NCBI GenBank assembly: GCA_963836195.1
Contig: CAWIIX010000015.1
Span: forward strand, 186,001 to 250,000
Reading direction: 5' to 3'
From: Trebonia sp963836195
GTDB taxonomy: Bacteria; Actinomycetota; Actinomycetes; Streptosporangiales; Streptosporangiaceae
Length of the DNA stretch: 64,000 nucleotides
In this document: one piece after another, positions 17,655-25,710 of the stretch
Numbering within the stretch: position 1 is the stretch's first letter
Layout: every line of letters begins with the position of its first letter
The notes under the pieces: generated by a model
Database searches by the model: none
What the model was told of the DNA's origin: nothing
What the model saw: the letters and a program-made list of their open reading frames with translations, nothing else
Made by a program: the position numbers and the translations under genes

Positions 17655-18874
17655 GTGCTGTCTGTAACGGGAGTGCGTTCCTCGCACTCCCAAGGGGCGC
17701 CGTGGCTGTTGAGGAGGTCGAGGAACGGCTCGGCCGGGAGCGCCTCCGGGCCGAGGACGCCGGTGCCGGACCATGCGCCCGAGTCGAGCAGTTCGAGTGC
17801 CACCACCGGGTTGATCGCGGTCTGCCAGACGACGGCCTGGGAGCCGTACTCGGCCATCGACCAGGCGTTGTCCACCACGTGGTGCAGGTAGACCTCACGC
17901 GGCGACCCGTCCTTGCCCGTTCCGGTGACCCAGGTGCCGGCGCAGGTGAGGCCCGACATCCGGTCGCCGAGCCCGGCGGGGTCGGGCAGGCACGCGGCGA
18001 TCACATCCCGCGGCGAGACGGCGGCCGCGCCCACCTGGACGGGGACGGTCGAGTCGAGGCCGAGCTTGCGGATCGTCTTCAGCACACCGATGAACTCCTC
18101 GCCCAGCCCGTACTTGAACGTCACCCGGCTAGCGTCGACCCACCGGGGGATGAGCAGCACCTCTTCGTGTTCCACGTTGACGCACTCCACCGGCCCGATC
18201 CCGGCCGGGAAGACGAAGGTCTCGGGCTCGCTGAACGGCTCGGTGGTGTACCACTCGCGGCCGCGCTCCCACACGACCGGCGGGTTCAGGCACTCCTCGA
18301 TCGTCGTCCAGATGGAGAACGTCGGGGCGAAGTCGTAGCCCTCGACCACCAGGTTCGCGCCGTCCCGGACGCCCGCCTCGTCGATCGACGAAAACAGCCG
18401 ATCCGCCGCGTAGCGGGCGAACACGTCCGACAGGCCGGGCTCGACCCCGATGCCGCACAGGGCCAGCAGCCCCTTGCGCTCCCACTCCCCGGCCAACGCG
18501 AACTGCTCGTCACCGAGCTTGACCCCCGGCTGCCGGTACGGATCCGACGCGTGCGGGCGCGACAGCGACATCGCCATGTCGAGGTAGGTGACCCCGGCGG
18601 CGAGGGCCGCGCGGAAGACCGGCATCACGAACCGCGGGTCGAGTGCGTTCAGTACGGCGTCGCACCGCTCGGCTCGGATCAGCCCCGCGATCGCCTGCTC
18701 GTCCCTCGCGTCGAGCTGGAACGCGGCGAACCGGTCACCGCCTCCGGCGATCGCCCGCTGGGCGCGCCCCTCGTCGTAGTCGGCCACGACGACGCGCTCG
18801 AACAGATTCCACCGCGCCACGGTCCGCGCGACGGCGGACCCGACTCCGCCAGCGCCAACGACTAGCACTCGCAT
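17639..18874 (-). CDS. Saccharopine dehydrogenase family protein
   Basis: A 411-residue NAD(P)-dependent amino-acid dehydrogenase-like enzyme. The Rossmann motif RVLVVGAGGVGSAVART opens the protein, with VVVADYDEGRAQRAI next. The characteristic CGIGVEPGLSDVFARYAADRL is central, and VHH-like HHVVDNAWSMAEYGSQAVVWQT lies near the C-terminus. Homologues include L-lysine epsilon-dehydrogenases and carboxynorspermidine synthases; the substrate is uncertain. GGGAGG precedes tandem ATGs at 18877 and 18874; the second has better spacing. A regulator gene lies immediately upstream on the same strand. Confidence 0.8.
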   Translation of the reverse strand: MRVLVVGAGGVGSAVARTVARWNLFERVVVADYDEGRAQRAIAGGGDRFAAFQLDARDEQAIAGLIRAERCDAVLNALDPRFVMPVFRAALAAGVTYLDMAMSLSRPHASDPYRQPGVKLGDEQFALAGEWERKGLLALCGIGVEPGLSDVFARYAADRLFSSIDEAGVRDGANLVVEGYDFAPTFSIWTTIEECLNPPVVWERGREWYTTEPFSEPETFVFPAGIGPVECVNVEHEEVLLIPRWVDASRVTFKYGLGEEFIGVLKTIRKLGLDSTVPVQVGAAAVSPRDVIAACLPDPAGLGDRMSGLTCAGTWVTGTGKDGSPREVYLHHVVDNAWSMAEYGSQAVVWQTAINPVVALELLDSGAWSGTGVLGPEALPAEPFLDLLNSHGAPWECEERTPVTDSTDRSG

Positions 18875-18963
18875 CATGCGCCTCCCGATCAATTGCCCGG
18901 CGGCGGGCGCCTGCCCGGCAGGCTCACCCCGCTGGGCGTCGTGGCGCGACGCACAAGGTCAGC

Positions 18964-19530
18964 CTAGCCGGGCCACCCTGGCTGGTCGGGGGAGGGCTTC
19001 TCGGCCGGGAACAGGATCGGGCTGAGCAGGTACCGGGTGCGGTCGGGGGTGGCCGGGTTGTCGATCAGGGGGGCGATCGCCTGGCGCAGTCCTGCGATCA
19101 TGGCGAGGAGTTCGTCGCGGGTGAGCCAGATGGCGCGCTGCTGGTAGCCGACCAGGTCAGCGGCCGGGTCGGCTTCGTCGTGGTCGAGGTAGGCGTTGAA
19201 CTCGGCCAGCAGAGCGGCGGTCGCGGCCGCGAAGGCGCGCCGGTGGTCCTCGCGTGACGCCGACTCGAATGTTCCCTGGCTGACCGAGGCCTGCTCCTGG
19301 CGCAGCCGGTAGCGGCGTTCGACCGCGCCCCGGACCCGCCGCTCGCCCACTGTCTCCAGGATGCCAGCGGCGGCCAGCACGTCGGTGTGCCGGTAGACGG
19401 TCGCCTTGGAGACGCCGGGCAGCCGCGCGCAGAGCTCGGAGGTCGTGAGCGTGCGCCCGCCGCGCATCGCGTGGATGATGCGCAGCCGGACCGGGTGCGC
19501 CATGAGTTCGACGGTGTCCATCGCGTTCAC
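18964..19530 (-). CDS. ArsR-like helix-turn-helix regulator
   Basis: A 188-residue regulator. The N-terminal winged helix is MDTVELMAHPVRLRIIHAMRGG, LTTSELCARLPGVSKATVYRHTDVLAAAGIL. A helical C-terminal domain (RAFAAATAALLAEFNAYLDHD, TRDELLAMIAGLRQAIAPL) probably senses a ligand. GTG 19530 or ATG 19521 may be used; no ribosome-binding site is visible, so it may be leaderless. It is divergent from the alpha/beta hydrolase, and an imperfect inverted repeat lies across its start. Confidence 0.8.
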   Translation of the reverse strand: MNAMDTVELMAHPVRLRIIHAMRGGRTLTTSELCARLPGVSKATVYRHTDVLAAAGILETVGERRVRGAVERRYRLRQEQASVSQGTFESASREDHRRAFAAATAALLAEFNAYLDHDEADPAADLVGYQQRAIWLTRDELLAMIAGLRQAIAPLIDNPATPDRTRYLLSPILFPAEKPSPDQPGWPG

Positions 19531-19570
19531 GATCTCATAATGCTACCTTTCGCACGATGAGAATGGTGAA
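19526..19570. promoter_or_regulatory. Imperfect inverted repeat between regulator and hydrolase
   Basis: TTCACGATCTCAT (19526-19538) pairs with ATGAGAATGGTGAA (19557-19570); 12 positions match if one base bulges. The 18-bp spacing and divergent position suggest the operator of the adjacent regulator. Confidence 0.4.
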
Positions 19571-19600
19571 TGCCTCGGCGCGAGGAAGACGGAGGACGGG

Positions 19601-20878
19601 ATGACGGAGGGAACCAGCGCGGCGGCAGTCGCCGTCGCGGTCACCGAGATGGCACGGGACGGGCGCTTTGACGAGGCCGAGGGCCTCTTCGCGCCGGCGC
19701 TGCGCGCGGTGGTGTCGGCTGAGGCGCTGCGGGCCGGGTGGGCGGCCCTGGCCGGCGGCAAGGGGCCGGTGCGCGGGATCGGCGCCGCGGCCGCCGAGCC
19801 GGCCGGGGCGGGTTTGGTTCGGGTGCGGGTCCCGGTGGCGTTCGAGCACGGCGGCCTGACCGTGGTCATGTCGGTCGACGAGGCCGGGCTGCTGCAGGGC
19901 CTGAAGATCGAGCCTGCGGCCGCCCCGTGGGTACCGCCCGCTTATGCCGTCCCGGACAGGTTCGCCGAGCGTGAGGTGCGGGTCGGTTCCGGCCCGCTGG
20001 CCGTGCCCGGGACGCTCAGCGTGCCCTGCGGAGACGGCCCGTGGCCGGGCGTGGTGCTGCTCAGCGGCGGCGGGCCGTTCGACCGGGACCAGACCAGCGG
20101 CCCCAACAAGCCGCTGAAGGACCTGGCCTGGGGACTGGCCAGCCGTGGGGTGGCCGTCGCGCGGTTCGACAAGGTGACCTACGCCCACCCCGGCCAGGTA
20201 GCTGACCTCACGATCGCCGACGAGTACGTGCCCCACGCGGTGGCTGCGGCCCGCCTGCTCCGGGACCATCCGGCCGTGGATGCGGCGCGGGTGTTCGTGG
20301 CCGGGCACAGCGCGGGCGGCAAGGCCGCGCCTCGCGTAGCGGCCGCCGACCCGGCCGTCGCGGGCCTGGTGATCCTGGCGGGCGACACCCAGCCGATGGA
20401 TCAGGCCGCCGTCCGGGTCGCCCGGTACCTCGCCGCGCTCGATCCCGGCCCGGCCATGGAGGCTTTCGCCGACGCCATGACCCGGCAGGCGGCGCTGGCC
20501 GGCAGCTCCGGCCTGTCGCCGGCTACGCCTGCCGCCGAGCTGCCGTTCGGCCTCCCGGCCTCGTACTGGCTGGACCTACGGGAGTACGACCCGGTCGCCG
20601 CCGCGGCGGGGCTGGACAAGCCGATGCTCATCCTGCAGGGCGGCCGCGACTTCCAGGTAACGGCCACGGACGACCTGGCCGGCTGGCGGGCGGGCCTCGG
20701 CCACCGGGCCGACGTCACCATCCGCGTCTACGACGCCGACAACCACCTCTTCTTCCCGGGCGTCGGCTCGTCTGCCCCCGCCGAATACGAGAGACCGCAG
20801 CATGTCGACCCGGCGGTCGTCGCCGACATCGCCCGGTGGCTGACGACGGGCCAGGCTGCGGGGCACGACGGGCGGTGA
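19601..20878 (+). CDS. Alpha/beta hydrolase with N-terminal DUF3887-like domain
   Basis: A 425-residue esterase/dienelactone-hydrolase-like protein, apparently cytoplasmic because no signal peptide is seen. The first 120 residues match the small alpha+beta domain that precedes such hydrolases (RDGRFDEAEGLFAPALRAVVS). The hydrolase part has PWPGVVLLSGGGPFDRD, the nucleophile elbow GHSAGG, the acid region LILQGGRDFQV and a catalytic-histidine candidate in DNHLFF. The substrate is unknown. ATG 19601 follows GGAGGACGGG. Probably repressed by the divergent regulator. Confidence 0.85.
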   Translation: MTEGTSAAAVAVAVTEMARDGRFDEAEGLFAPALRAVVSAEALRAGWAALAGGKGPVRGIGAAAAEPAGAGLVRVRVPVAFEHGGLTVVMSVDEAGLLQGLKIEPAAAPWVPPAYAVPDRFAEREVRVGSGPLAVPGTLSVPCGDGPWPGVVLLSGGGPFDRDQTSGPNKPLKDLAWGLASRGVAVARFDKVTYAHPGQVADLTIADEYVPHAVAAARLLRDHPAVDAARVFVAGHSAGGKAAPRVAAADPAVAGLVILAGDTQPMDQAAVRVARYLAALDPGPAMEAFADAMTRQAALAGSSGLSPATPAAELPFGLPASYWLDLREYDPVAAAAGLDKPMLILQGGRDFQVTATDDLAGWRAGLGHRADVTIRVYDADNHLFFPGVGSSAPAEYERPQHVDPAVVADIARWLTTGQAAGHDGR

Positions 20879-20881
20879 CGC

Positions 20882-21724
20882 TCAGCGGCTGGACGTCGGC
20901 GGATCCTGGGCGGCGCGCAGCGAGAACATCAGAGGGATACGGAACCGCCCCGCAGGGGTGCGCCACAGGCCGTCACCGCCGCGTTCGAGGCCGGGGAACG
21001 GGGCGTCGGTGAAGTCGTATTCGTGCAGGAACTCGATGCGCAGTCCAGCGGCGGCCAGCGCGTTGACGACGCTGCCGATGTGGTGGTTCCACTTGATGCA
21101 GGTGTTGGCGGTGGTCTCGGCGGGGCCGGCGTAGCTCCCGGTCACCTGCTCCGCCCATGGCCCATGGTCGAGGTACCCGTGGCGCAGGCCGCGGACCTCG
21201 CCGTCGACGATGTCGAAGCTGTCGGGGAACGGGTGGTAGTCGGCAATGTAGAAGAAGCCGCCCGGCGCGACCAGGGCGGCTACCGTGCGGGCCCAGGAGC
21301 CGATGTCCGGGATCCACTGCGTGATGCCCGTTCCGGTGTAGACGACGTCGAAGGTCTCGCCGGCCAGCGCCTGGCTCGCCTCGCCGAGCTCGGCGGCGAC
21401 GAAGCGCGCGGAGTCAATCCCGGCCCGCCCGGCCAGGCTGACCGCGGTGTCGAGGGCGGCCCGGGAGAAGTCGAGCCCGGTGACGATGGCCCGGCGCCTG
21501 GCCCAGGACAGGGTGTCCAGGCCGATGTGGCACATGAGGTGCAGCAGGCGCTTCCCGCTGACGTCGCCGACCTCCCCCGGCTCGAATGCGCGCAGCGAGT
21601 CCCGGCCCGCCAGGAACCCGGGAACGTCATAGAACCCGCTGGTGGCGTGCACCCGCGCCCGCTCGTCCCACCAGGCCCGATTGAGCCGCAGCCAGTCGTC
21701 CGCCGAGGATGAGGTGGCCTCCAC
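20882..21724 (-). CDS. Class I SAM-dependent methyltransferase
   Basis: A 280-residue methyltransferase. The SAM-binding region is modified (LLHLMCHIGLDTLSWARR in place of a glycine-rich loop), followed by VTGLDFSRAALDTAVSLA and FDVVYTGTGITQWIPDIGSWA. WWDERARVHATSGFYDVPGFL near the N-terminus is typical of the SmtA/UbiE-like group. The C-terminal half includes TTANTCIKWNHHIGSVVNAL. GTG 21724 is the most likely start, although the ribosome-binding site is weak. The substrate is unknown. It ends 3 bp from the convergent hydrolase stop. Confidence 0.8.
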   Translation of the reverse strand: MEATSSSADDWLRLNRAWWDERARVHATSGFYDVPGFLAGRDSLRAFEPGEVGDVSGKRLLHLMCHIGLDTLSWARRRAIVTGLDFSRAALDTAVSLAGRAGIDSARFVAAELGEASQALAGETFDVVYTGTGITQWIPDIGSWARTVAALVAPGGFFYIADYHPFPDSFDIVDGEVRGLRHGYLDHGPWAEQVTGSYAGPAETTANTCIKWNHHIGSVVNALAAAGLRIEFLHEYDFTDAPFPGLERGGDGLWRTPAGRFRIPLMFSLRAAQDPPTSSR

Positions 21725-21832
21725 GTGAGCGGACGCTACTACCTCGCAATAGACGGAACAATCGAATAACGGCATTCCTTGCGCGGCGATGCGACGCCCT
21801 CTCCCGGAAGGGTCACCGCGTACGATCGAGCG

Positions 21833-22450
21833 GTGGCGGACGTTCGGGAGTGCTCGCAGTGCGGGACGCCGTTCACCCCGCAGCGCGAGCACGCCCGGTT
21901 CTGCTCCCCGCGCTGCCGGATGGCGTGGAACCGCGAGCACGCCGGCGTGGCCGCTGCTCCCGCCGTCGCGATCGACTGGTCCGTCATCGCGATGACCGAG
22001 GCGGCCGCGCGGCTCGCCGTCGCGGGTGCGTGGGACCTGCATCGGGTGGCGGCAGCGGTCGGGGAGACGGTGTGGTGGGTCACGCTGGTCGACGCGACCC
22101 TGGTCCGCTACCACCCGCATGAGTACGAGAGGGCGCTGGCGGACAAGGACGTGCGGCGGCGGAAGACCGAGGGGACCCTCGAGGGCCTGCGCTACGTGCG
22201 CAACCAGCTGGGCAAATCCGTTGAACCAGACGAGTTCGTCCGCCCCGCCGTCAGCGACGGCAGCGGCGGCTGGGGCTGGCGCCCGCTGCCCGAGCCAGGG
22301 CTTGAGGCGCTCGCGCCGCGGGGACGGCAGTGGGAACTGAGCAGGTACCACGCCTACCAGGAGAGGCTTGCCGGGCGCGAGATCGCCCGGACTTTCGCCC
22401 GCTGCACTGAGTTCCTCGCCCAGGCCGCAGGCCTCGTCGGCCACAACTAG
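21833..22450 (+). CDS. Zinc-ribbon conserved hypothetical protein
   Basis: A 205-residue protein starting with a CxxC...CxxxC zinc ribbon (RECSQCGTPF at residues 7-10, FCSPRCR at 24-28), as in several small actinobacterial nucleic-acid-associated proteins. The remainder is helical: EAAARLAVAGAWDLHRVAAAVGETVWWVTLVDATLVRYH and LEGLRYVRNQLG. No enzymatic motif is seen. GTG 21833 places the zinc ribbon at the N-terminus; an upstream in-frame ATG at 21779 is less likely. Confidence 0.7.
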   Translation: MADVRECSQCGTPFTPQREHARFCSPRCRMAWNREHAGVAAAPAVAIDWSVIAMTEAAARLAVAGAWDLHRVAAAVGETVWWVTLVDATLVRYHPHEYERALADKDVRRRKTEGTLEGLRYVRNQLGKSVEPDEFVRPAVSDGSGGWGWRPLPEPGLEALAPRGRQWELSRYHAYQERLAGREIARTFARCTEFLAQAAGLVGHN

Positions 22451-22461
22451 CCAGCGCCGGC

Positions 22462-23034
22462 TCAGCCCGTGCTGGCGGGGGCGGTCAGGTGCCCGCCGAA
22501 CACCCCGGCAATGGTGAGGACCGCGAGCAGCACGCCGACCAGCCCCACGATGATCGCGCCGGTCGCGGCGGCCTTGGCCCAGCTCGGGGTGCCGCCGCTG
22601 CGGATTCTCGGCCAGAGCAGCGCGCCGGCGCCGAACAGCACCGCGACGGCGGCGAACGCGAGCGCCCACCAGCCCTGGGTGTGCCAGCCGCTGGCATACA
22701 GGTTCAGCTCCTGCTGAGCCGTCATGCCGGAGCTCGGGGCGTTCATTTCCGCGCTGTACTGCCCGTGACTGATCACGACGCCGCTGGTCCAGTTCGTCGT
22801 CAGGGAGACGACCGCCAGGGCCAGGCCGGCGAAGCCGAAGCCTCCGCTGACCGCACCTGCGCTCCGAACGCCATGCCGCCCCGAGTCATCGTCGTCGATC
22901 TCGGTGAGCTCTTCCTGAAGATGGTCGATCTCGAAGTCTTCCGCAAAGTCGTCTCGCTCGTCCGAGTCGACGGCGATGAGCGCAGACCCGGACGTGGCGT
23001 CCGTTCCGCCATTATTCGTGGTGTTATCGGTCAT
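22462..23034 (-). CDS. Membrane protein with acidic N-terminus
   Basis: A 190-residue protein. The first 55 residues are strongly acidic (RDDFAEDFEIDHLQEELTEIDDDD). Three membrane helices follow: FGFAGLALAVVSLTTNW, WWALAFAAVAVLFGAGALLW and TGAIIVGLVGVLLAVLTIAGVF. An extracytoplasmic loop of about 40 residues lies between the first two. No family is recognised. The start at 23034 (MTDNTTNNGG) lacks a strong ribosome-binding site. Confidence 0.65.
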   Translation of the reverse strand: MTDNTTNNGGTDATSGSALIAVDSDERDDFAEDFEIDHLQEELTEIDDDDSGRHGVRSAGAVSGGFGFAGLALAVVSLTTNWTSGVVISHGQYSAEMNAPSSGMTAQQELNLYASGWHTQGWWALAFAAVAVLFGAGALLWPRIRSGGTPSWAKAAATGAIIVGLVGVLLAVLTIAGVFGGHLTAPASTG

Positions 23035-23276
23035 AGGCGGCCACGGTAGGGACAAAGCCTGAGAGCTAGATGAGGGAACGCTGACTGTTGTGACTCAAGT
23101 TCAGCTGCCGACGATTGCCCCGCGCAGAACCGGTCGCTAGTGTGAATGGAGCGTGCGAGGGCGCTGCCAGTCCGCGGGCAGGGATTTTCCCACCTCGAGC
23201 AGCGACTTCAGCGCACCAGACAAGACCAGCCTCTTTCCGGCCGGGCAAGCGGACCTCGGCGACGAAGGAGGTTGCG

Positions 23277-24641
23277 ATGTCTGATCGCCATTTCGAGCTG
23301 CCCGCCCGACCGAGCCTGGAGTACTACCGCAAGCAGGCCAAGCACCTGCAGCGCCTGTACGAAACGGGCGACACGGCCGTCCAGGCCCGGGTCGCCGACG
23401 TGCTGGGCGACCGGGCGGCCGAGCGGTTCCTGCTCAGCGACGCCCAGTTCGTACTCGGCCAGGAACACGGCTTCAGGACCTGGGCCGAGTTCCGCGCGCA
23501 CATCGAGAGCCAGAGCGCCCGCGAGGACCGGCCGGTTACCCGCCTGATGGGGATCGGGCCGAGCCACTACGCCTCGCTGGCCGATACCCTGCTCACCGAT
23601 CTGGACGGCAACGCCCCGGGCGCGCTGGAACGGCTGCGAGCCTATGTGCCCCGGCACGCCGACGCCACCGACGCGTCCACCGCCGAGCTTCGCGACGCGC
23701 GGCTGATCATCGCCCGGGAACTTGGCTTCCCGAGCTGGCGGGAGCTCGTGTCGTTCACCGAGAAATCCGTGCGCGATCTCGCCGAACGCCAGGAGCAGCG
23801 GCGGCGCCTGCGCCCGCAGGCCAAAGCCCTGCTGGCAGGCGACACCGACCGGCTGGCCGGGGTCACCGCCGAGCAGGCCGACACCCTGCTGCAGATGCTG
23901 GCCCACCACGAGGCGATCCCCGGTGCCCGGCTCGACGAGGAGCTCGGCGTGCCGCGCGCAGCGGTTGATGTCCTGATCGGCAAGGCCACTAACCTGGGCC
24001 TCCCGCTGACCGAGGCCGCCGCCTTCAACCGGGTGGAGTATGTGCGCCTGCTGCTCGACGCCGGCGCGGACCCCGGCACCCAGACGCTTGGCGCGACCCC
24101 GCTGGAGAAGGCCATCTACAACGACGCCACGCAGGTCGTCGACCTGCTCGCCGGACACGGGATCGTCCCGCGGGGTTTGTGGACGTATGCCGCGTGCGGC
24201 CGGCTGGATCTGGTGCGGGCCTGTTTCGATTCCGGCGGCGGGCTCCGTCCCGACGCCGCGGTTTCGCGCCCCAACCCGGCCGACATACTGCCCGGCTTTC
24301 CGCCCCGGATCCCGGCGACCGACGATCCGGAGGAGATCATCGCCGAGGCGTTCGTCCACGCCTGCCAGCACGGCCGGGCCGAGGTCGTGCGCTGGTTCCT
24401 CGACCTCGGCGTCAGCCCCGACGTCTCGCCCTACTTCGGGCGGACCGGCCTGCACTGGGCCATCCCGTACGGTCATCTCGCGGTGATCCGCCTGCTCTTG
24501 GAGCGCGGCGCCGACCCGTCTATCCGCGACGAGCTCTTCCAAGCGGACGCCGACGGCTGGCTGCGCATCTTCTTCGCCACTCGCTGGGACGATCCCGTAG
24601 CCCAGCAAATCCACGCGCTGATCGAGTCCCGGGCGCGCTGA
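23277..24641 (+). CDS. Ankyrin-repeat protein
   Basis: A 454-residue cytoplasmic protein. The N-terminus (LPARPSLEYYRKQAKHLQRLYETG) is a conserved actinobacterial leader found on ankyrin proteins. Ankyrin repeats are visible as LTEAAAFNRVEYVRLLLDAG, ATPLEKAIYNDATQVVDLL, AFVHACQHGRAEVVRWFLDLG and TGLHWAIPYGHLAVIRLLLERG. It probably mediates protein-protein contacts; partners are unknown. AAGGAGGTTGCG immediately before ATG 23277 fixes the start. It ends 1 bp before the minus-strand acyl-CoA dehydrogenase stop. Confidence 0.85.
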   Translation: MSDRHFELPARPSLEYYRKQAKHLQRLYETGDTAVQARVADVLGDRAAERFLLSDAQFVLGQEHGFRTWAEFRAHIESQSAREDRPVTRLMGIGPSHYASLADTLLTDLDGNAPGALERLRAYVPRHADATDASTAELRDARLIIARELGFPSWRELVSFTEKSVRDLAERQEQRRRLRPQAKALLAGDTDRLAGVTAEQADTLLQMLAHHEAIPGARLDEELGVPRAAVDVLIGKATNLGLPLTEAAAFNRVEYVRLLLDAGADPGTQTLGATPLEKAIYNDATQVVDLLAGHGIVPRGLWTYAACGRLDLVRACFDSGGGLRPDAAVSRPNPADILPGFPPRIPATDDPEEIIAEAFVHACQHGRAEVVRWFLDLGVSPDVSPYFGRTGLHWAIPYGHLAVIRLLLERGADPSIRDELFQADADGWLRIFFATRWDDPVAQQIHALIESRAR

Positions 24642-24642
24642 G

Positions 24643-25710
24643 TTACCGCGGTGCGTCGATCAGGTTGGTCGCGATGGCGGACAGGTGCCTGGACGGGCTG
24701 CCGAACAGGTGCCTGCCGCTGTGCGCGCGTTTGAGGTAGCGGTGGGCCTGATGCTCCCAGGTGACGCCGATGGCGCCGTGCAGTTGGATCATCTCGCTGG
24801 CGGCGCGGGTGAGCGTCTCCGAGCAGTAGACCTTGACCGCGGCCGCGCGCAGGCTGAGATCCGGGTCGGAACCGGGATCGGCCGCCATCGCGCGGTACAG
24901 CGTGCGGGCCGACTCGACCAGGACGTGCAGGTCGGCGGCTCGGTGCTGGAGGGCCTGGAAGGCGCCGATCGGCCGGCCGAACTGGATCCTGGTCAGCAGG
25001 TGAGTGACGGTCAGCTCGAGCGCTCGCTCGGCCGCGCCCACGTGTTCGGCGCCCAGCGCGAGGCAGGCCTGGTCGCGGGCGAAGGCGAGCGGCGCGGCCG
25101 CGTCTGCGCCGATGCGGCGGCCGGTGACGCCGTCGAGTCGGACGACGGCCAGGTCGCGCACCGCATCCATGGTGGTGACGGGCGTGCGGACGACGCCGTC
25201 CTGCTGGGGGTCGACCTCGAACAGGCCGTCGCCGTCCGGGGTGGTCGCGGCGACGAGGAGCACGTCGGCGGCGGCTCCGTCGAGTACGTAGTGGGCCTGG
25301 CCGTTCAGTTCCCAGCGACGGCCGACGGCGCGGGCGTCGTATCCGAGTTCGGTCGTGTCCCAGTGGCCAGCCGGGGTGGTCCAGGCGAGGGCGGCGATCG
25401 CCGAGCCGTCGGCGATCGCGGGGAGCAGCCGCTCGCGGGCCGCCTCGTCGCCGGAGGCGAGCACGGCCTGGGCGGCGAGAACGACAGAGCCGAGCATGGG
25501 GGAGGGCGTGAGGTTTGTGCCCAGTTCCTCCATGACGACGCAGGTCTCGGCCAGCCCGGCGCCGGCCCCGCCGTACCGCTCGGGGATCGCGAGTCCGGCG
25601 ACGCCGATTTCGTCGCACAGCCGCGGCCAGACACGCCCGGCGGCATCGGTCTTCGCGATCAGCCCGCCGACCGCGTCGCGCAGGTCACGCTGCTCGACGG
25701 TCAGGCCCAT
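24643..25710 (-). CDS. fadE33: Acyl-CoA dehydrogenase, FadE33-like (HIP pathway)
   Basis: A 355-residue FAD-dependent acyl-CoA dehydrogenase subunit. The N-terminus is MGLTVEQRDLRDAVGGLIAK. CoA/FAD-site regions include IPERYGGAGAGLAETCVVMEEL, RIQFGRPIGAFQALQHRAADL and IQLHGAIGVTWEHQAHRYLKR. Its position last in a fadD3-fadE31-fadE32-fadE33 order reproduces the mycobacterial KstR2 regulon arrangement, and that order supports the name more than the sequence alone. It probably acts on ring-opened sterol CoA esters as part of a heteromeric complex. The start at 25710 overlaps the upstream gene by 10 bp. Confidence 0.75.
   Translation of the reverse strand: MGLTVEQRDLRDAVGGLIAKTDAAGRVWPRLCDEIGVAGLAIPERYGGAGAGLAETCVVMEELGTNLTPSPMLGSVVLAAQAVLASGDEAARERLLPAIADGSAIAALAWTTPAGHWDTTELGYDARAVGRRWELNGQAHYVLDGAAADVLLVAATTPDGDGLFEVDPQQDGVVRTPVTTMDAVRDLAVVRLDGVTGRRIGADAAAPLAFARDQACLALGAEHVGAAERALELTVTHLLTRIQFGRPIGAFQALQHRAADLHVLVESARTLYRAMAADPGSDPDLSLRAAAVKVYCSETLTRAASEMIQLHGAIGVTWEHQAHRYLKRAHSGRHLFGSPSRHLSAIATNLIDAPR

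Noticed and set aside
17603..18865. A 420-codon plus-strand frame
   Set aside because: Antisense to the saccharopine dehydrogenase-like gene, whose Rossmann motif and start are clear.
21733..22669. Minus-strand extension of the methyltransferase frame to 22669
   Set aside because: The extension is antisense to the zinc-ribbon gene and has no methyltransferase homology; the real start is near 21724.
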